A DNA stretch of 54,394 bases from Acidobacteriota bacterium (GTDB taxonomy: Bacteria > Acidobacteriota > Terriglobia > Bryobacterales > Bryobacteraceae): the NCBI GenBank assembly GCA_018268835.1, contig JAFDVU010000026.1, positions 1-54,394 on the forward strand. The letters are read 5' to 3'. Each line of letters begins with the position of its first letter. Position 1 is the first letter of the stretch. The position numbers were made by a program, and so were the translations under genes. The notes under the pieces are model-generated. The model worked only from the letters and a program-made list of their open reading frames with translations, searched no databases and was not told the origin of the DNA. This document shows positions 1-7,304 of the stretch, piece after piece.

Positions 1-123
1 TACGACGCGGCGGCGTGGAGTGCGCCGGGCCCGTTGAGCGAAGCTTCGGTGGCCGCGGGCGGCATGCCGCAGAAGTTCCCCGATTTCACCCGTGGCAAGT
101 GGCGGACGCGCCAACCGGTGTAG
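1..123 (+). CDS. C-terminal end of a probable Gfo/Idh/MocA-family oxidoreductase (partial)
   Basis: The first 40 codons of the window form an open frame ending in TAG at 121-123. The peptide runs through [17 protein letters not shown] and ends with FPDFTRGKW plus a short basic tail. From memory of the family, this resembles the extreme C-terminus of secreted Gfo/Idh/MocA oxidoreductases, NAD(P)-dependent enzymes acting on sugars and cyclitols that are abundant in Solibacter-like genomes. The Rossmann domain lies off the left edge, so the call rests on the tail alone. The stop is 21 bases before the next gene, on the same strand. Confidence 0.45.
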   Translation, partial: YDAAAWSAPGPLSEASVAAGGMPQKFPDFTRGKWRTRQPV

Positions 124-133
124 GCGCGCCCGC

Positions 134-139
134 TATACT
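134..139 (+). promoter_or_regulatory. -10-like TATACT just before the YihY gene
   Basis: TATACT matches TATAAT at five of six positions. It sits five bases before the GTG at 145 and 11 before the ATG at 151. No convincing -35 is visible 16-18 bases upstream. If it is used, transcription would begin at or within a few bases of the start codon. It is one of a dozen such sites in the window. Confidence 0.4.
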
Positions 140-144
140 GGCTT

Positions 145-996
145 GTGCGCATGACCCCGGCTACGATCTGGTGGCTGCTGCGCCGCAGCCTGGTCGCCAC
201 CCTCAACGACGGCTGCATCGGCTACGCCAAGGGCGCGGCGTACTCCGCCCTGCTCTCGTTCTTCCCGCTGTTAACCAGCGCGGCGGCGATCCTGGTGCAG
301 ACGCGCGCCGAGTTCGTCGCCTCTACGCTGGAGGGCTTCCTGAGCCAGATCGTGCCGCCGGGCGCCGAGGAACTCGTGGTGCGGCAGTTCCGCGTGATGG
401 GCGAGCGGCCGCTCAGCATTCTGATCGGCGCCGGACTGATTTCGCTGTGGGCGGCTTCGGGCGTGATCAAGAGCCTGATCGAGGGCTTTCAGTCGGCGTA
501 CAAAGTACCGCGCAACCGCGGCATCGTGCGCCAGAGCGGCGTGGCGATGGCGCTGGTGCTGTTCAGCGCCGTGCCGCTGGTGTGCGCGTCGCTGCTGCTG
601 CTGTTCGGTGGACAGGTGGAGCGCGCGGTGTTGCGCTGGCTTTCGGTGGACCCCATGTGGAATCCGCTCTCCGGACCGATCCAGTTCGCCAGCCGTATCG
701 CGCGCTATGCCCTCGCGGTTGCGACCACAGTGAGCGTGACCTGTTCGCTGTACTACTTCGGGCCCAACCGGCGGCAGCGCTGGAGCATGGTCTGGCGCGG
801 CGCCCTGCTGGCGGCGGTGTTGTGGTTCTTCGCCACCCTGGGATTTGCCTGGTATGTGCGCAACCTGGCGCGATACAACGTGATGTACGGCTCGATCGGG
901 ACGGGAATTGCGCTGCTCGTGTGGATGTACCTGATCGCGTTGATCGCGCTGGTGGGCTGTGAATTCAACGTCGAATACGAACGAATGACGGCCTAA
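145..996 (+). CDS. YihY/virulence factor BrkB family inner-membrane protein
   Basis: A 283-residue integral membrane protein of the YihY/BrkB family, once misnamed ribonuclease BN. Visible signs are the N-terminal GCIGYAKGAAYSALLSFFPLL segment (the family's characteristic 'A.G.AFYalLSlfPLl' pattern), about six hydrophobic spans, and the C-terminal YGSIGTGIALLVWMYL...ALVGCEFN motif that closes these proteins. Molecular function is unsettled; roles in lipid or small-molecule transport have been proposed. The start could be GTG 145 or ATG 151. I keep GTG because the -10-like hexamer at 134-139 is close to it, but there is no Shine-Dalgarno sequence for either. It stands alone between a partial oxidoreductase and an alginate-lyase-like gene. 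Confidence 0.85.
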   Translation: MRMTPATIWWLLRRSLVATLNDGCIGYAKGAAYSALLSFFPLLTSAAAILVQTRAEFVASTLEGFLSQIVPPGAEELVVRQFRVMGERPLSILIGAGLISLWAASGVIKSLIEGFQSAYKVPRNRGIVRQSGVAMALVLFSAVPLVCASLLLLFGGQVERAVLRWLSVDPMWNPLSGPIQFASRIARYALAVATTVSVTCSLYYFGPNRRQRWSMVWRGALLAAVLWFFATLGFAWYVRNLARYNVMYGSIGTGIALLVWMYLIALIALVGCEFNVEYERMTA

Positions 997-1010
997 GGAA
1001 AACTCCGTAC

Positions 1011-1016
1011 TACAAT
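1011..1016 (+). promoter_or_regulatory. -10-like TACAAT before the alginate-lyase-like gene
   Basis: TACAAT matches the -10 consensus at five of six positions and lies five bases before the TTG start at 1022. The YihY stop is at 994-996, so the element occupies nearly all of the 25-base intergenic space. No -35 of quality is seen. Confidence 0.4.
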
Positions 1017-1021
1017 CGAAT

Positions 1022-2236
1022 TTGGTGAAATTCGCATCCCTAATTGCGCTGGCTGCTTCCGGGTGTGCCTGGGCGGCGGCGAACTCGTGGACCGTGGTGT
1101 CCGAGGCCGAGGCCGAGCCGATCCACAGCGCCATCGTCCGCAAGGAGGCATGGACCGTAGAACCCGTGCGCAGGCTGCGGCAGGAAGCCGAGCGGCGCCT
1201 GCGGGAGGGGCCCTGGAGCGTGACCTTCGATCGCCCCGCGGGCGTGCAGTTGGATGGGCACGACTATTACAGCCAGGCGCCCTATTGGTGGCCGCAGGCC
1301 GACCCCAAGGCGCCCTATGTGCGCCGCGACGGCCAGGTCAATCCGGACCGCTTCATGGCCAACAAGAACGCCATCAACGCCATGAGCGCGGCGGTGTTCA
1401 CACTGGGCACCGCGGGCTACCTGTTGGACGAACCGCGCTACGCCAAACGGGCGGCGCATATCCTCCACGTCTGGTTCATCGATCCGAAGACCCGCATGAA
1501 CGCCTCGCTCGAATACGCGCAGGCGGTGCGCAACTTCAACGACGGACGCGGTTCGGGCGTGCTGGACGGACGCGTCTTCATCCGGGCGATTCAAGGGATG
1601 GAGTTTCTGGCCGAGACCGGCGAGTGGGACGAAAAGGAAGAGGCCGCGGTGCGCAAGTGGTTCCGCGAGTACCTGCACTGGCTGTCCGCGTCGGATCACG
1701 GCCTGGAGGAGAAAAACAGCGGCAACAACCACGCCACGTGGTGGACCGCGCAGGCGATGGCGGTGGCTACCTTCGTAGGCGACCAGGGCGCGCTGCAAAC
1801 GGCCGAAAACTGGTATCGCGAACAGAACCTGGGCAGGCAGATTCTGGCCGGCGGCGCGGCGCCGCGCGAAGAGGCGCGCACGAAATCGCTCTCCTACTCG
1901 GCGTTCAACCTGGAGGCGATGGCCACGGTGTGCCGGATCGCGCAGGTGAACGGAGTGGACCTGTGGACCGCGCGGGCCAGGAGCGGCGCGACCATTTCCA
2001 CCGTGATCGACTACCTGACCCCGTTCCTTTCCAATCCGAAGAAGTGGCCCAAAGAGCAGATCGCCGAGTATACCAACGAAGGGCCCTACAGCCTGGCGTT
2101 CGCGGGAATGGGGCTGAAGAAGCCCGAGTACATCGCGTTGTACCGCAAGCTGTCAGGCAGCGAGAACGCGTGGCTGGTGCTGGTCGATCTGCTGGCCAGC
2201 CGCTGGGAAGCGGCCGGGCACCAGACGCGGCACTAG
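1022..2236 (+). CDS. Secreted alginate lyase family protein
   Basis: A 404-residue protein with an N-terminal signal peptide (residues 1 to about 19, cleavage after ...GCAWAAA) and an (alpha/alpha)-barrel pattern typical of the alginate lyase family (PF05426). The segment DYYSQAPYWWPQADPKAPYV near residue 85 matches the family's substrate-groove 'Y.S..PYWWP' motif, and NSGNNHATWW near residue 236 carries the family's Asn-His catalytic region. It would cleave uronate-containing polysaccharide by beta-elimination in the periplasm or outside the cell, although many homologues in soil bacteria have unknown substrates. The start is TTG 1022 or GTG 1025, both directly after a -10-like TACAAT. Convergent with feoB downstream. 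Confidence 0.85.
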   Translation: MVKFASLIALAASGCAWAAANSWTVVSEAEAEPIHSAIVRKEAWTVEPVRRLRQEAERRLREGPWSVTFDRPAGVQLDGHDYYSQAPYWWPQADPKAPYVRRDGQVNPDRFMANKNAINAMSAAVFTLGTAGYLLDEPRYAKRAAHILHVWFIDPKTRMNASLEYAQAVRNFNDGRGSGVLDGRVFIRAIQGMEFLAETGEWDEKEEAAVRKWFREYLHWLSASDHGLEEKNSGNNHATWWTAQAMAVATFVGDQGALQTAENWYREQNLGRQILAGGAAPREEARTKSLSYSAFNLEAMATVCRIAQVNGVDLWTARARSGATISTVIDYLTPFLSNPKKWPKEQIAEYTNEGPYSLAFAGMGLKKPEYIALYRKLSGSENAWLVLVDLLASRWEAAGHQTRH

Positions 2237-2280
2237 CAGCCCGGGGCAGAAGTGCCAAAACGCCGCTTAGTAAGAGCCCG

Positions 2281-4167
2281 CTACCCGATCACGTGATACG
2301 CAATGAACGCCCCGATGTAGGCAAGTACGCCCATGTAAACGAATTGCAGGATGGGCCACTTCCAGCCGCCGGTTTCGCGGCGCACCACCGCGATGGTGGA
2401 GATGCACTGCATCGCGAAGGCGAAGAAGACCAGCAGGGCGAAGGCTCCGCCGGTGCTGAGATCGCTGCGCAGCGCGCGCTGCAGGTCCAGCGCGTGGGAT
2501 TCCGGGTCCATGCCGTAGATCGCGCCCAGCGTGCTGACGATGGTTTCGCGCGCGGCCAGCGACGTGATGAGACCGATCCCGATCTTCCAGTTGAAACCGA
2601 GCGGCTTGATCAGAGGCTCGATGGTGCGGCCCAGGGTGCCGGCCAGCGAATCGCCGATCTCCGGCGGCTTGCCGCCCGAGTAGGGCAGGTGCGCCATCAC
2701 CCACAACACCACGGTCACCAGCAGGATGACGGTTCCGGCGCGGCGCAGGAAGACCTTGGAGCGGTCCAGCAGGCGCAGTCCGAGCGATTGCACAGTGGGC
2801 CAGCGATAGGCCGGCATCTCCAGCACGAAGGGCGCGCGCGCGCTCTTGAGCACCGAAGATTTCAGCAGTTTCGCGGTGGCCACCGCCGCCAGGAAGCCGA
2901 GCACGTAGAGTCCGAGCAGCGCCGCCACCTGGGCGTTGACGAACGGCCCGAGCAGCGGGTGGTTGGGGATGAACGCGGCGATCAGCAGCGCGTACACCGG
3001 CAGGCGCGCCGAGCAGGTCATGAAGGGCGCGATCAAAATGGTGGCCATGCGGTCGCGCTTGTTCTCAATGGTGCGCGTGGACATGATCGCCGGCACCGCG
3101 CAGCCGTAGGCCGAAAGCAGCGGGATGAAGCTCTTGCCCTGCAAGCCGGCCCGCGCCATTGTGCGGTCGGCGATGAGCGCCGCGCGCGCCAGGTAGCCGG
3201 AGTCTTCCAGGATGCCGATGAACAGGAACAGGAACAGCACCTGCGGCAGGAACACGAGCACGCTGCCCACGCCGCGCCAGATGCCTTCCACCAGCAGCGA
3301 GCGCAGCAACCCGCCGGGCAGCACGGAGGCAAGCCAGTTGCCGCTGATATCGAAGGCCGTCTGCGCCACCGCGGTGATCGGGGCGGAGGCCATGAAGATG
3401 GTGCGGATGACCCCGACAATTACCACCAGGAAGACCAGCGGGCCGCCCACCGGATGCAGGAACACGCGGTCGAGGCGGCGCGTCCACTTGGGCGGGATGG
3501 GCGCGCGGTAGGCGGCGCGGCTACCCACTGCGCCGGCCCATTCGCGGCACTTGGGCACGTCCTGCAGGACCGGCAGTTCCTTGGGCTGCGGCCGGGGCAT
3601 GGCTCCGGCCAGGAAATCGAAGATCTGCTCCACGCCGGCGCCGACGCGCGCGCTGACCAGTACCACCGGAGCGCCGAGTTGCGCCGCGAGCGCCGTGACG
3701 TCGATCCTGCCGCCGCGCGCTTCAAGGTCGTCGGCCATGTTGAGGATGATCAGAGTGGGGAGGCCGAGTGCGAGGATGGGGGCGGCGAGCATCAGGTGGC
3801 GCGCCAGGTTGGTCGAGTCCAGCACCAGCAGGACGGCGCCCGGCCTGGAGGTGCCTTCGCGGCGTCCGTGGAGGACGTCGTAGGCGACCTGCTCGTCTTC
3901 GCTGCGCGGCGAGAGGCTGTAGATGCCGGGGAGGTCGATGATTTCGAGCGCGCGTCCGTCGGCGAGCTCGGCGATGCCGGTGTGTTGTTCGACGGTGACG
4001 CCGGGAAAGTTGGCGACCTTCTGGCGCAGCCCGGTGAGCCGGTTGAACAGGGTGGTTTTACCCGAGTTGGGCGGACCGACCAGCGCCACGGTGCGCACCG
4101 CCGCCGGGCGGGGCAATTCGGTGACCGGCGCCGCGGAGCACCCGTGGCAATCGCCGCACTGGCTCAC
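2281..4167 (-). CDS. feoB: FeoB ferrous iron transporter
   Basis: A 628-residue GTPase-linked Fe(II) permease of the inner membrane. The N-terminal G domain shows the P-loop GPPNSGKT, the switch region FPGVTVEQ, the G3 motif DLPGIYSL and a G4-like NMADD (usually N-x-x-D). The membrane half contains Gate motifs and the IPLLSAYGCAVPAIMSTRTI region, where a conserved Cys lies in the ion path. A Cys-rich leader (CGDCHGC) precedes the G domain. The frame is open further upstream, but GTG at 4165-4167 overlaps the feoA stop in a GTGA arrangement with GAGGAA five bases before it, so translational coupling decides the start. Operon with feoA; transcribed leftward from the promoter at 4464-4492. Confidence 0.95.
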   Translation of the reverse strand: MSQCGDCHGCSAAPVTELPRPAAVRTVALVGPPNSGKTTLFNRLTGLRQKVANFPGVTVEQHTGIAELADGRALEIIDLPGIYSLSPRSEDEQVAYDVLHGRREGTSRPGAVLLVLDSTNLARHLMLAAPILALGLPTLIILNMADDLEARGGRIDVTALAAQLGAPVVLVSARVGAGVEQIFDFLAGAMPRPQPKELPVLQDVPKCREWAGAVGSRAAYRAPIPPKWTRRLDRVFLHPVGGPLVFLVVIVGVIRTIFMASAPITAVAQTAFDISGNWLASVLPGGLLRSLLVEGIWRGVGSVLVFLPQVLFLFLFIGILEDSGYLARAALIADRTMARAGLQGKSFIPLLSAYGCAVPAIMSTRTIENKRDRMATILIAPFMTCSARLPVYALLIAAFIPNHPLLGPFVNAQVAALLGLYVLGFLAAVATAKLLKSSVLKSARAPFVLEMPAYRWPTVQSLGLRLLDRSKVFLRRAGTVILLVTVVLWVMAHLPYSGGKPPEIGDSLAGTLGRTIEPLIKPLGFNWKIGIGLITSLAARETIVSTLGAIYGMDPESHALDLQRALRSDLSTGGAFALLVFFAFAMQCISTIAVVRRETGGWKWPILQFVYMGVLAYIGAFIAYHVIG

Positions 4168-4457
4168 ATATTCCTCTTGCTGTGGATGGATTCGGGGCGG
4201 ACTTTGAGACGGCGCGCGGTCTCCCGGCGGAGCGCGATTTCCGAGCCGTCCACCTGGAAGACGCGCGGGTCGCCGCCGGGGGCGCAGCATCCCGCGATGA
4301 CGCGGGTGCCGGGGAGGAAACCGAGTTCCATCAGGCGGCGGGCGTCCTCGCCCGGGAGGTCGATGCGGTCGAGCACCGCGGAATCGCCTTTGCGGAGGTC
4401 ACCGAGGGTTCCCAGCGGCGCTTCGGAGTGGGTACTGTTGCTACTCAGTTGCAACAC
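4164..4457 (-). CDS. feoA: FeoA ferrous iron transport accessory protein
   Basis: A 97-residue SH3-like protein that works with FeoB at the cytoplasmic face. The family pattern is clear: an L..L..G opening, RLMELGFLPGTRV in the middle, and GSEIALRRETARRLKV at the end. The frame is open for another 100 codons upstream, but GTG 4455-4457 is the likely start. It gives a length near the family's usual 75-100 residues, and an excellent promoter, TTGACA-17-CATACT, ends six bases before it. With no Shine-Dalgarno sequence present, the mRNA is probably leaderless. The last codons overlap the feoB start by four bases. Confidence 0.9.
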   Translation of the reverse strand: MLQLSSNSTHSEAPLGTLGDLRKGDSAVLDRIDLPGEDARRLMELGFLPGTRVIAGCCAPGGDPRVFQVDGSEIALRRETARRLKVRPESIHSKRNM

Positions 4458-4463
4458 GATTCC

Positions 4464-4492
4464 AGTATGCCCTGGTCCGAAATCCTTGTCAA
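4464..4492 (-). promoter_or_regulatory. Sigma70-type promoter of feoAB
   Basis: Read on the minus strand: TTGACA (4487-4492, perfect -35), a 17-base spacer, and CATACT (4464-4469, four of six -10 matches). The -10 ends six bases before the feoA GTG, so the predicted first transcribed base falls on or next to the start codon. I could not see a convincing Fur palindrome over it. Confidence 0.75.
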
Positions 4493-4576
4493 GTGCGGGT
4501 CTGGCGGTTTTCTTTTTGCGGTTGGCCACGGATCCCTTAATCGCCTCCAAGTGCGAGAAAATAAAGGATAACAAAA

Positions 4577-5032
4577 ATGCAAGCCAAATATCGGGTGCGC
4601 CGTGTCCGCCTCCCGGACCTGCCGCGGATCCTGGAGATCGAGCGTGCGGGTTTCGGCAAGTGGGCCTGGGACCGCAATCTATTTGCAGAATATACCCACA
4701 CCTGCGGGGAGCATTTCCTGGTCGCCGAGGAGGGGGGTAAGGTGGTGGGGTACGCGATCGCCTGCCTGGAGCGCGGCATGGCAAGCCTGGATTCCATCGC
4801 GGTCGCTCCGGAAGCCCGCGGAAAAGGCGCCGCCGCGCGCCTGCTGGCCTCGCTGGTACGGCGCCTGAAGCGTCGCGGGGTGGCGCGGTTGGCCCTCATG
4901 GTGAAAGTGACGAACCGGCGGGCGCGCGCGTTTTACGAAAGGCACGGGTTCCGCCGGGTGCGCCAGGTGGCTCGGTACTACGAAGACGGGCAGGATGGGG
5001 TACTCTACCACCTGGATCTGGCAGTGGAGTAG
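4577..5032 (+). CDS. rimI: RimI-like ribosomal protein alanine N-acetyltransferase
   Basis: A 151-residue GNAT enzyme that would transfer acetyl from acetyl-CoA to the N-terminus of a protein, classically ribosomal protein S18. The acetyl-CoA loop is visible as VAPEARGKGAAARLL (residues about 76-90), followed by the C-terminal NRRARAFYERHGFRRVRQVARYYEDGQDGVLY block. The Asn, the FYE..GF turn and the RYYEDG.D run are typical of RimI. ATG 4577 is preceded by AAAGGA about eight bases upstream, a usable ribosome site. It diverges from feoA and converges on the sulfatase gene with only four bases between the stops. Another N-acetyltransferase role cannot be excluded. Confidence 0.8.
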   Translation: MQAKYRVRRVRLPDLPRILEIERAGFGKWAWDRNLFAEYTHTCGEHFLVAEEGGKVVGYAIACLERGMASLDSIAVAPEARGKGAAARLLASLVRRLKRRGVARLALMVKVTNRRARAFYERHGFRRVRQVARYYEDGQDGVLYHLDLAVE

Positions 5033-5036
5033 GGCG

Positions 5037-6404
5037 CTACTTAGCGTCGACGACGGGTTCGCGCGGCGAGGTTCCGTCCGCCGGGTTCACCTTGGCTCCG
5101 GGCGGGGCGGCCACGGGACCACGCAGCAGCGGATCGCCGGTGCGCTTCATCCAGGCGTCGAGACGGCCGCGCATTTCGCGCAGGGCGGTAGCGGAGCGCG
5201 GATCGGCAGCCAGGTTGTGCTCCTCGTTGGGATCGAAGACCAGGTCGTACAACTGCTCGCGATCCTGCGGCTGCTCACGCCATCCGGCATCCAGCCAGAG
5301 GCTCTTGCTGGGCCCGTCGTCGCAGTTCGGCAGCACGGGCGCGGTGCGGTCGCCGTAGCGGCGGATGTACTTCCAGCGGGTGGTGCGGACGGCGCGCTTG
5401 GGTTCGTAGGAGGCGTGGTAGTTGACTTCGGCGAAAGCCTCCTCGCGGACCTGCGCGGTCTCGCCGCGCAGCAGCGGCGTCAGGCTGCGGCCTTCGATCC
5501 ATGAGGGAGGCTTCACGCCGGCCGCTTCGCACAGCGTCGGAAAGAGGTCGATGTGGGAGACCATGGCGTCGCACACCTTGCCGCCGCGGAAGATGCCGGG
5601 GCCGCGCAGGATCAGCGATACGCCCCATCCCGCGTCGGTGAGGTTGCACTTCATGCGCGGGAAGGCGATGCCGTGGTCGGTAGTGGAGACCACCAGGGTG
5701 TTTTCGGCGAGGCCGTTGCGTTCGAGCGCTTCGAGCACCTTGCCGACACCGTCGTCGAGGATGCGCGCGCTCGCGTGGAAGCCGGCCATATCGCCGCGCG
5801 TGGCCGCGGTATCGGGAATGGGCGCGGGCGGCAGGATGAAGCGCGCGTCGTCGGCCGGCGTCGGAGGCGCGTACTCGCGGTGGGTTTCGAAGAAGCCGAC
5901 GTCGAGGAAGAAGGGCTGCTTCGGTTTACGGTCGAGGAAGGCGACGGCGCCGGGGGCGACGTCGGCGGCGTGCGTGGTGCGGTGCCGCAGTATCTCGTCG
6001 TAGCCGATGGTTTCGGGCTTGGCCGCGATGTGCTGCAAGCCCCCGAGCACGCTGTGATAACCGGCATCGCGCAGCGGGTAGAGCACGTGCTTGCGGTAAT
6101 CGTTCAGCGAGAAGCCGCGGTGCGCAAGCCCGAGCATGCCGTTCTGGTGGGCGTACTGTCCGGTGAGCAGGCAGGCGCGGCTCGGCGAACAGGTCGGCGC
6201 TGCACTGAAAGCCTGGCGGAAGAGGACGCCTTCGCTCGCGAGCTTCTTCAGGTTCGGCGTCGGGACGGCGTGCCCGTAGGGCGACAGATACCGCCCGGAA
6301 TCGTGCGAGTGAATGTAGAGGATGTTGGGTGGAGCGGCGCCGGCCGCGCGCGCGGCTCCCGCGGCGAAAAGTGAGGTTTGCAGGAAGTCCCGTCTCGATG
6401 CCAT
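5037..6404 (-). CDS. Secreted sulfatase, heparan-N-sulfatase-like (Tat substrate)
   Basis: A 455-residue sulfatase. The N-terminus MASRRDFLQTSLFAAG is a twin-arginine (Tat) signal, so the folded enzyme is exported. The Cys-type sulfatase signature TCSPSRACLLTGQYAH places the cysteine to be converted to formylglycine at about residue 72. A metal site is suggested by the N-terminal HSHDSGRY and the later STTDHG. The short core and HSHDSGRY opening resemble the sulfamidase/N-sulfoglucosamine sulfohydrolase branch. The start is ATG 6404, chosen because it puts the Tat motif at the N-terminus and has GGAGAG upstream; the longer open frame lacks a signal peptide. No formylglycine-generating enzyme is in the window, so maturation must come from elsewhere. 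Confidence 0.88.
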   Translation of the reverse strand: MASRRDFLQTSLFAAGAARAAGAAPPNILYIHSHDSGRYLSPYGHAVPTPNLKKLASEGVLFRQAFSAAPTCSPSRACLLTGQYAHQNGMLGLAHRGFSLNDYRKHVLYPLRDAGYHSVLGGLQHIAAKPETIGYDEILRHRTTHAADVAPGAVAFLDRKPKQPFFLDVGFFETHREYAPPTPADDARFILPPAPIPDTAATRGDMAGFHASARILDDGVGKVLEALERNGLAENTLVVSTTDHGIAFPRMKCNLTDAGWGVSLILRGPGIFRGGKVCDAMVSHIDLFPTLCEAAGVKPPSWIEGRSLTPLLRGETAQVREEAFAEVNYHASYEPKRAVRTTRWKYIRRYGDRTAPVLPNCDDGPSKSLWLDAGWREQPQDREQLYDLVFDPNEEHNLAADPRSATALREMRGRLDAWMKRTGDPLLRGPVAAPPGAKVNPADGTSPREPVVDAK

Positions 6405-6444
6405 GGTTCGGATCTCTCCGAACCATAGTACTCCCACGGGTGCG

Positions 6445-6795
6445 TTATGCGACCGCGCGGGCGGCAGCGGCGTCGCGGAATTCGTGCGAGAGGATGCGCA
6501 CCGCGGTCGATTCATGCGAACTGCGCAGCACTTCGCCCCACAGGTAGAGGCGCATGCGCTGGCGGCCGTGATAGAGTCCGGGCCAGTCCAGCACCATCTC
6601 GACTTCGATGCCGGGTTCGAGCGGCCGCCCGATTTCGATGGTGATGCCGCCGGCGCTCATGTCGATCGTCCGCCCGCTGCCCGAGCACGCCACCGCGGTC
6701 TGCCGGTATGCCCGGAAGCGCAGCGCCGTGACGAACCCGTAGCGGGCGTTGGCCCTCCGATTTTTGATGTCCGATTTGGTTCGTTTAGGCATCAT
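6445..6795 (-). CDS. PilZ-domain protein (probable cyclic di-GMP receptor)
   Basis: A 116-residue single-domain protein. It has an RRANARY stretch near residue 13 (the PilZ RxxxR loop) and DMSAGGI near residue 45 (the D/N-x-S-x-x-G motif), the two elements that bind cyclic di-GMP. It would be a cytoplasmic effector that changes activity on binding the second messenger, commonly in motility, adhesion or exopolysaccharide control. Two adjacent ATG codons (6795 and 6792) can start it. It lies 40 bases upstream of the sulfatase on the same strand and could share its transcript. It diverges from blaI. Confidence 0.75.
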   Translation of the reverse strand: MMPKRTKSDIKNRRANARYGFVTALRFRAYRQTAVACSGSGRTIDMSAGGITIEIGRPLEPGIEVEMVLDWPGLYHGRQRMRLYLWGEVLRSSHESTAVRILSHEFRDAAAARAVA

Positions 6796-6882
6796 TCGAT
6801 TCCATTTTCACGTCCCCGTGTAAAAACGGAATGAACAGCACGTGTCAGAACGGAGAACGGGGTGAAATACCGATTTCCAACT

Positions 6883-6909
6883 ACTATTATAGTCGGATGG
6901 ATGTATACT
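6883..6909 (+). promoter_or_regulatory. blaI promoter region with candidate BlaI operator
   Basis: ACTATTATAGT at 6883-6893 is a perfect palindrome around a central T. It overlaps where a -35 box would sit for the -10-like TATACT at 6904-6909. BlaI/MecI repressors bind short AT-rich dyads at their own promoters, so autoregulation is plausible. The TATACT lies 14 bases before the ATG at 6924. Confidence 0.5.
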
Positions 6910-6923
6910 GTGGTTTGTCCAAT

Positions 6924-7304
6924 ATGCGTCCAAAACTCGCCAGGCTTGAACTTCAGATCATGGAGATCCTCTGGAACCGCGGCGCGTGCTCGGTTCGTGA
7001 GATCCAGGAGGCCTTTCCCGAGAAGGCGCGGCCCGCCTTCACGACGATCCAGACCACGGTTTACCGGCTCGAGGCGAAGAAGGCGGTTCGCATTGCCAAG
7101 AGGGTCGGCAATGCGAATGTGTTCGAGGCAACAGTCTCGCGGCGGGCGGCGGAGAACCGTTTGATCGACGACTTGCTGGGGATGTTCGGCGGTCGTGTGA
7201 AACCGGTGATGGCGCGCCTGGTGGAGTCCGGCAAACTCAGCCTGGAAGATATCCGGGAAGCCGAGCTGGCTATTTCGCGCGCGGGGAAGGGAAAGAAGCG
7301 ATGA
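6924..7304 (+). CDS. BlaI/MecI/CopY-family transcriptional repressor
   Basis: A 126-residue winged-helix repressor, the usual length for BlaI. The N-terminal LELQIMEILWNRGACSVREIQEAF is the family's signature helix pair, and TTIQTTVYRLEAKKAV is the recognition helix with wing. In the known systems a membrane M56 peptidase senses a signal and triggers cleavage of the repressor. Here the next gene is exactly such a partner and overlaps the stop by four bases (ATGA), so the two are one regulatory unit. ATG 6924 is preferred over the upstream ATG 6898 because the latter would place the -10 inside the coding sequence. The regulated targets beyond this operon are not visible. Confidence 0.9.
   Translation: MRPKLARLELQIMEILWNRGACSVREIQEAFPEKARPAFTTIQTTVYRLEAKKAVRIAKRVGNANVFEATVSRRAAENRLIDDLLGMFGGRVKPVMARLVESGKLSLEDIREAELAISRAGKGKKR

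Noticed and set aside
5..962. Open frame overlapping the YihY gene in another frame
   Set aside because: Arg-rich product without membrane spans; the YihY frame has the full family pattern.
1063..4740. Longest open frame in the window (1225 codons, plus strand)
   Set aside because: It covers the alginate-lyase gene in another frame and feoA-feoB in antisense, and its product is Arg/Gly/Ala-rich low-complexity sequence. High GC keeps such shadow frames open.
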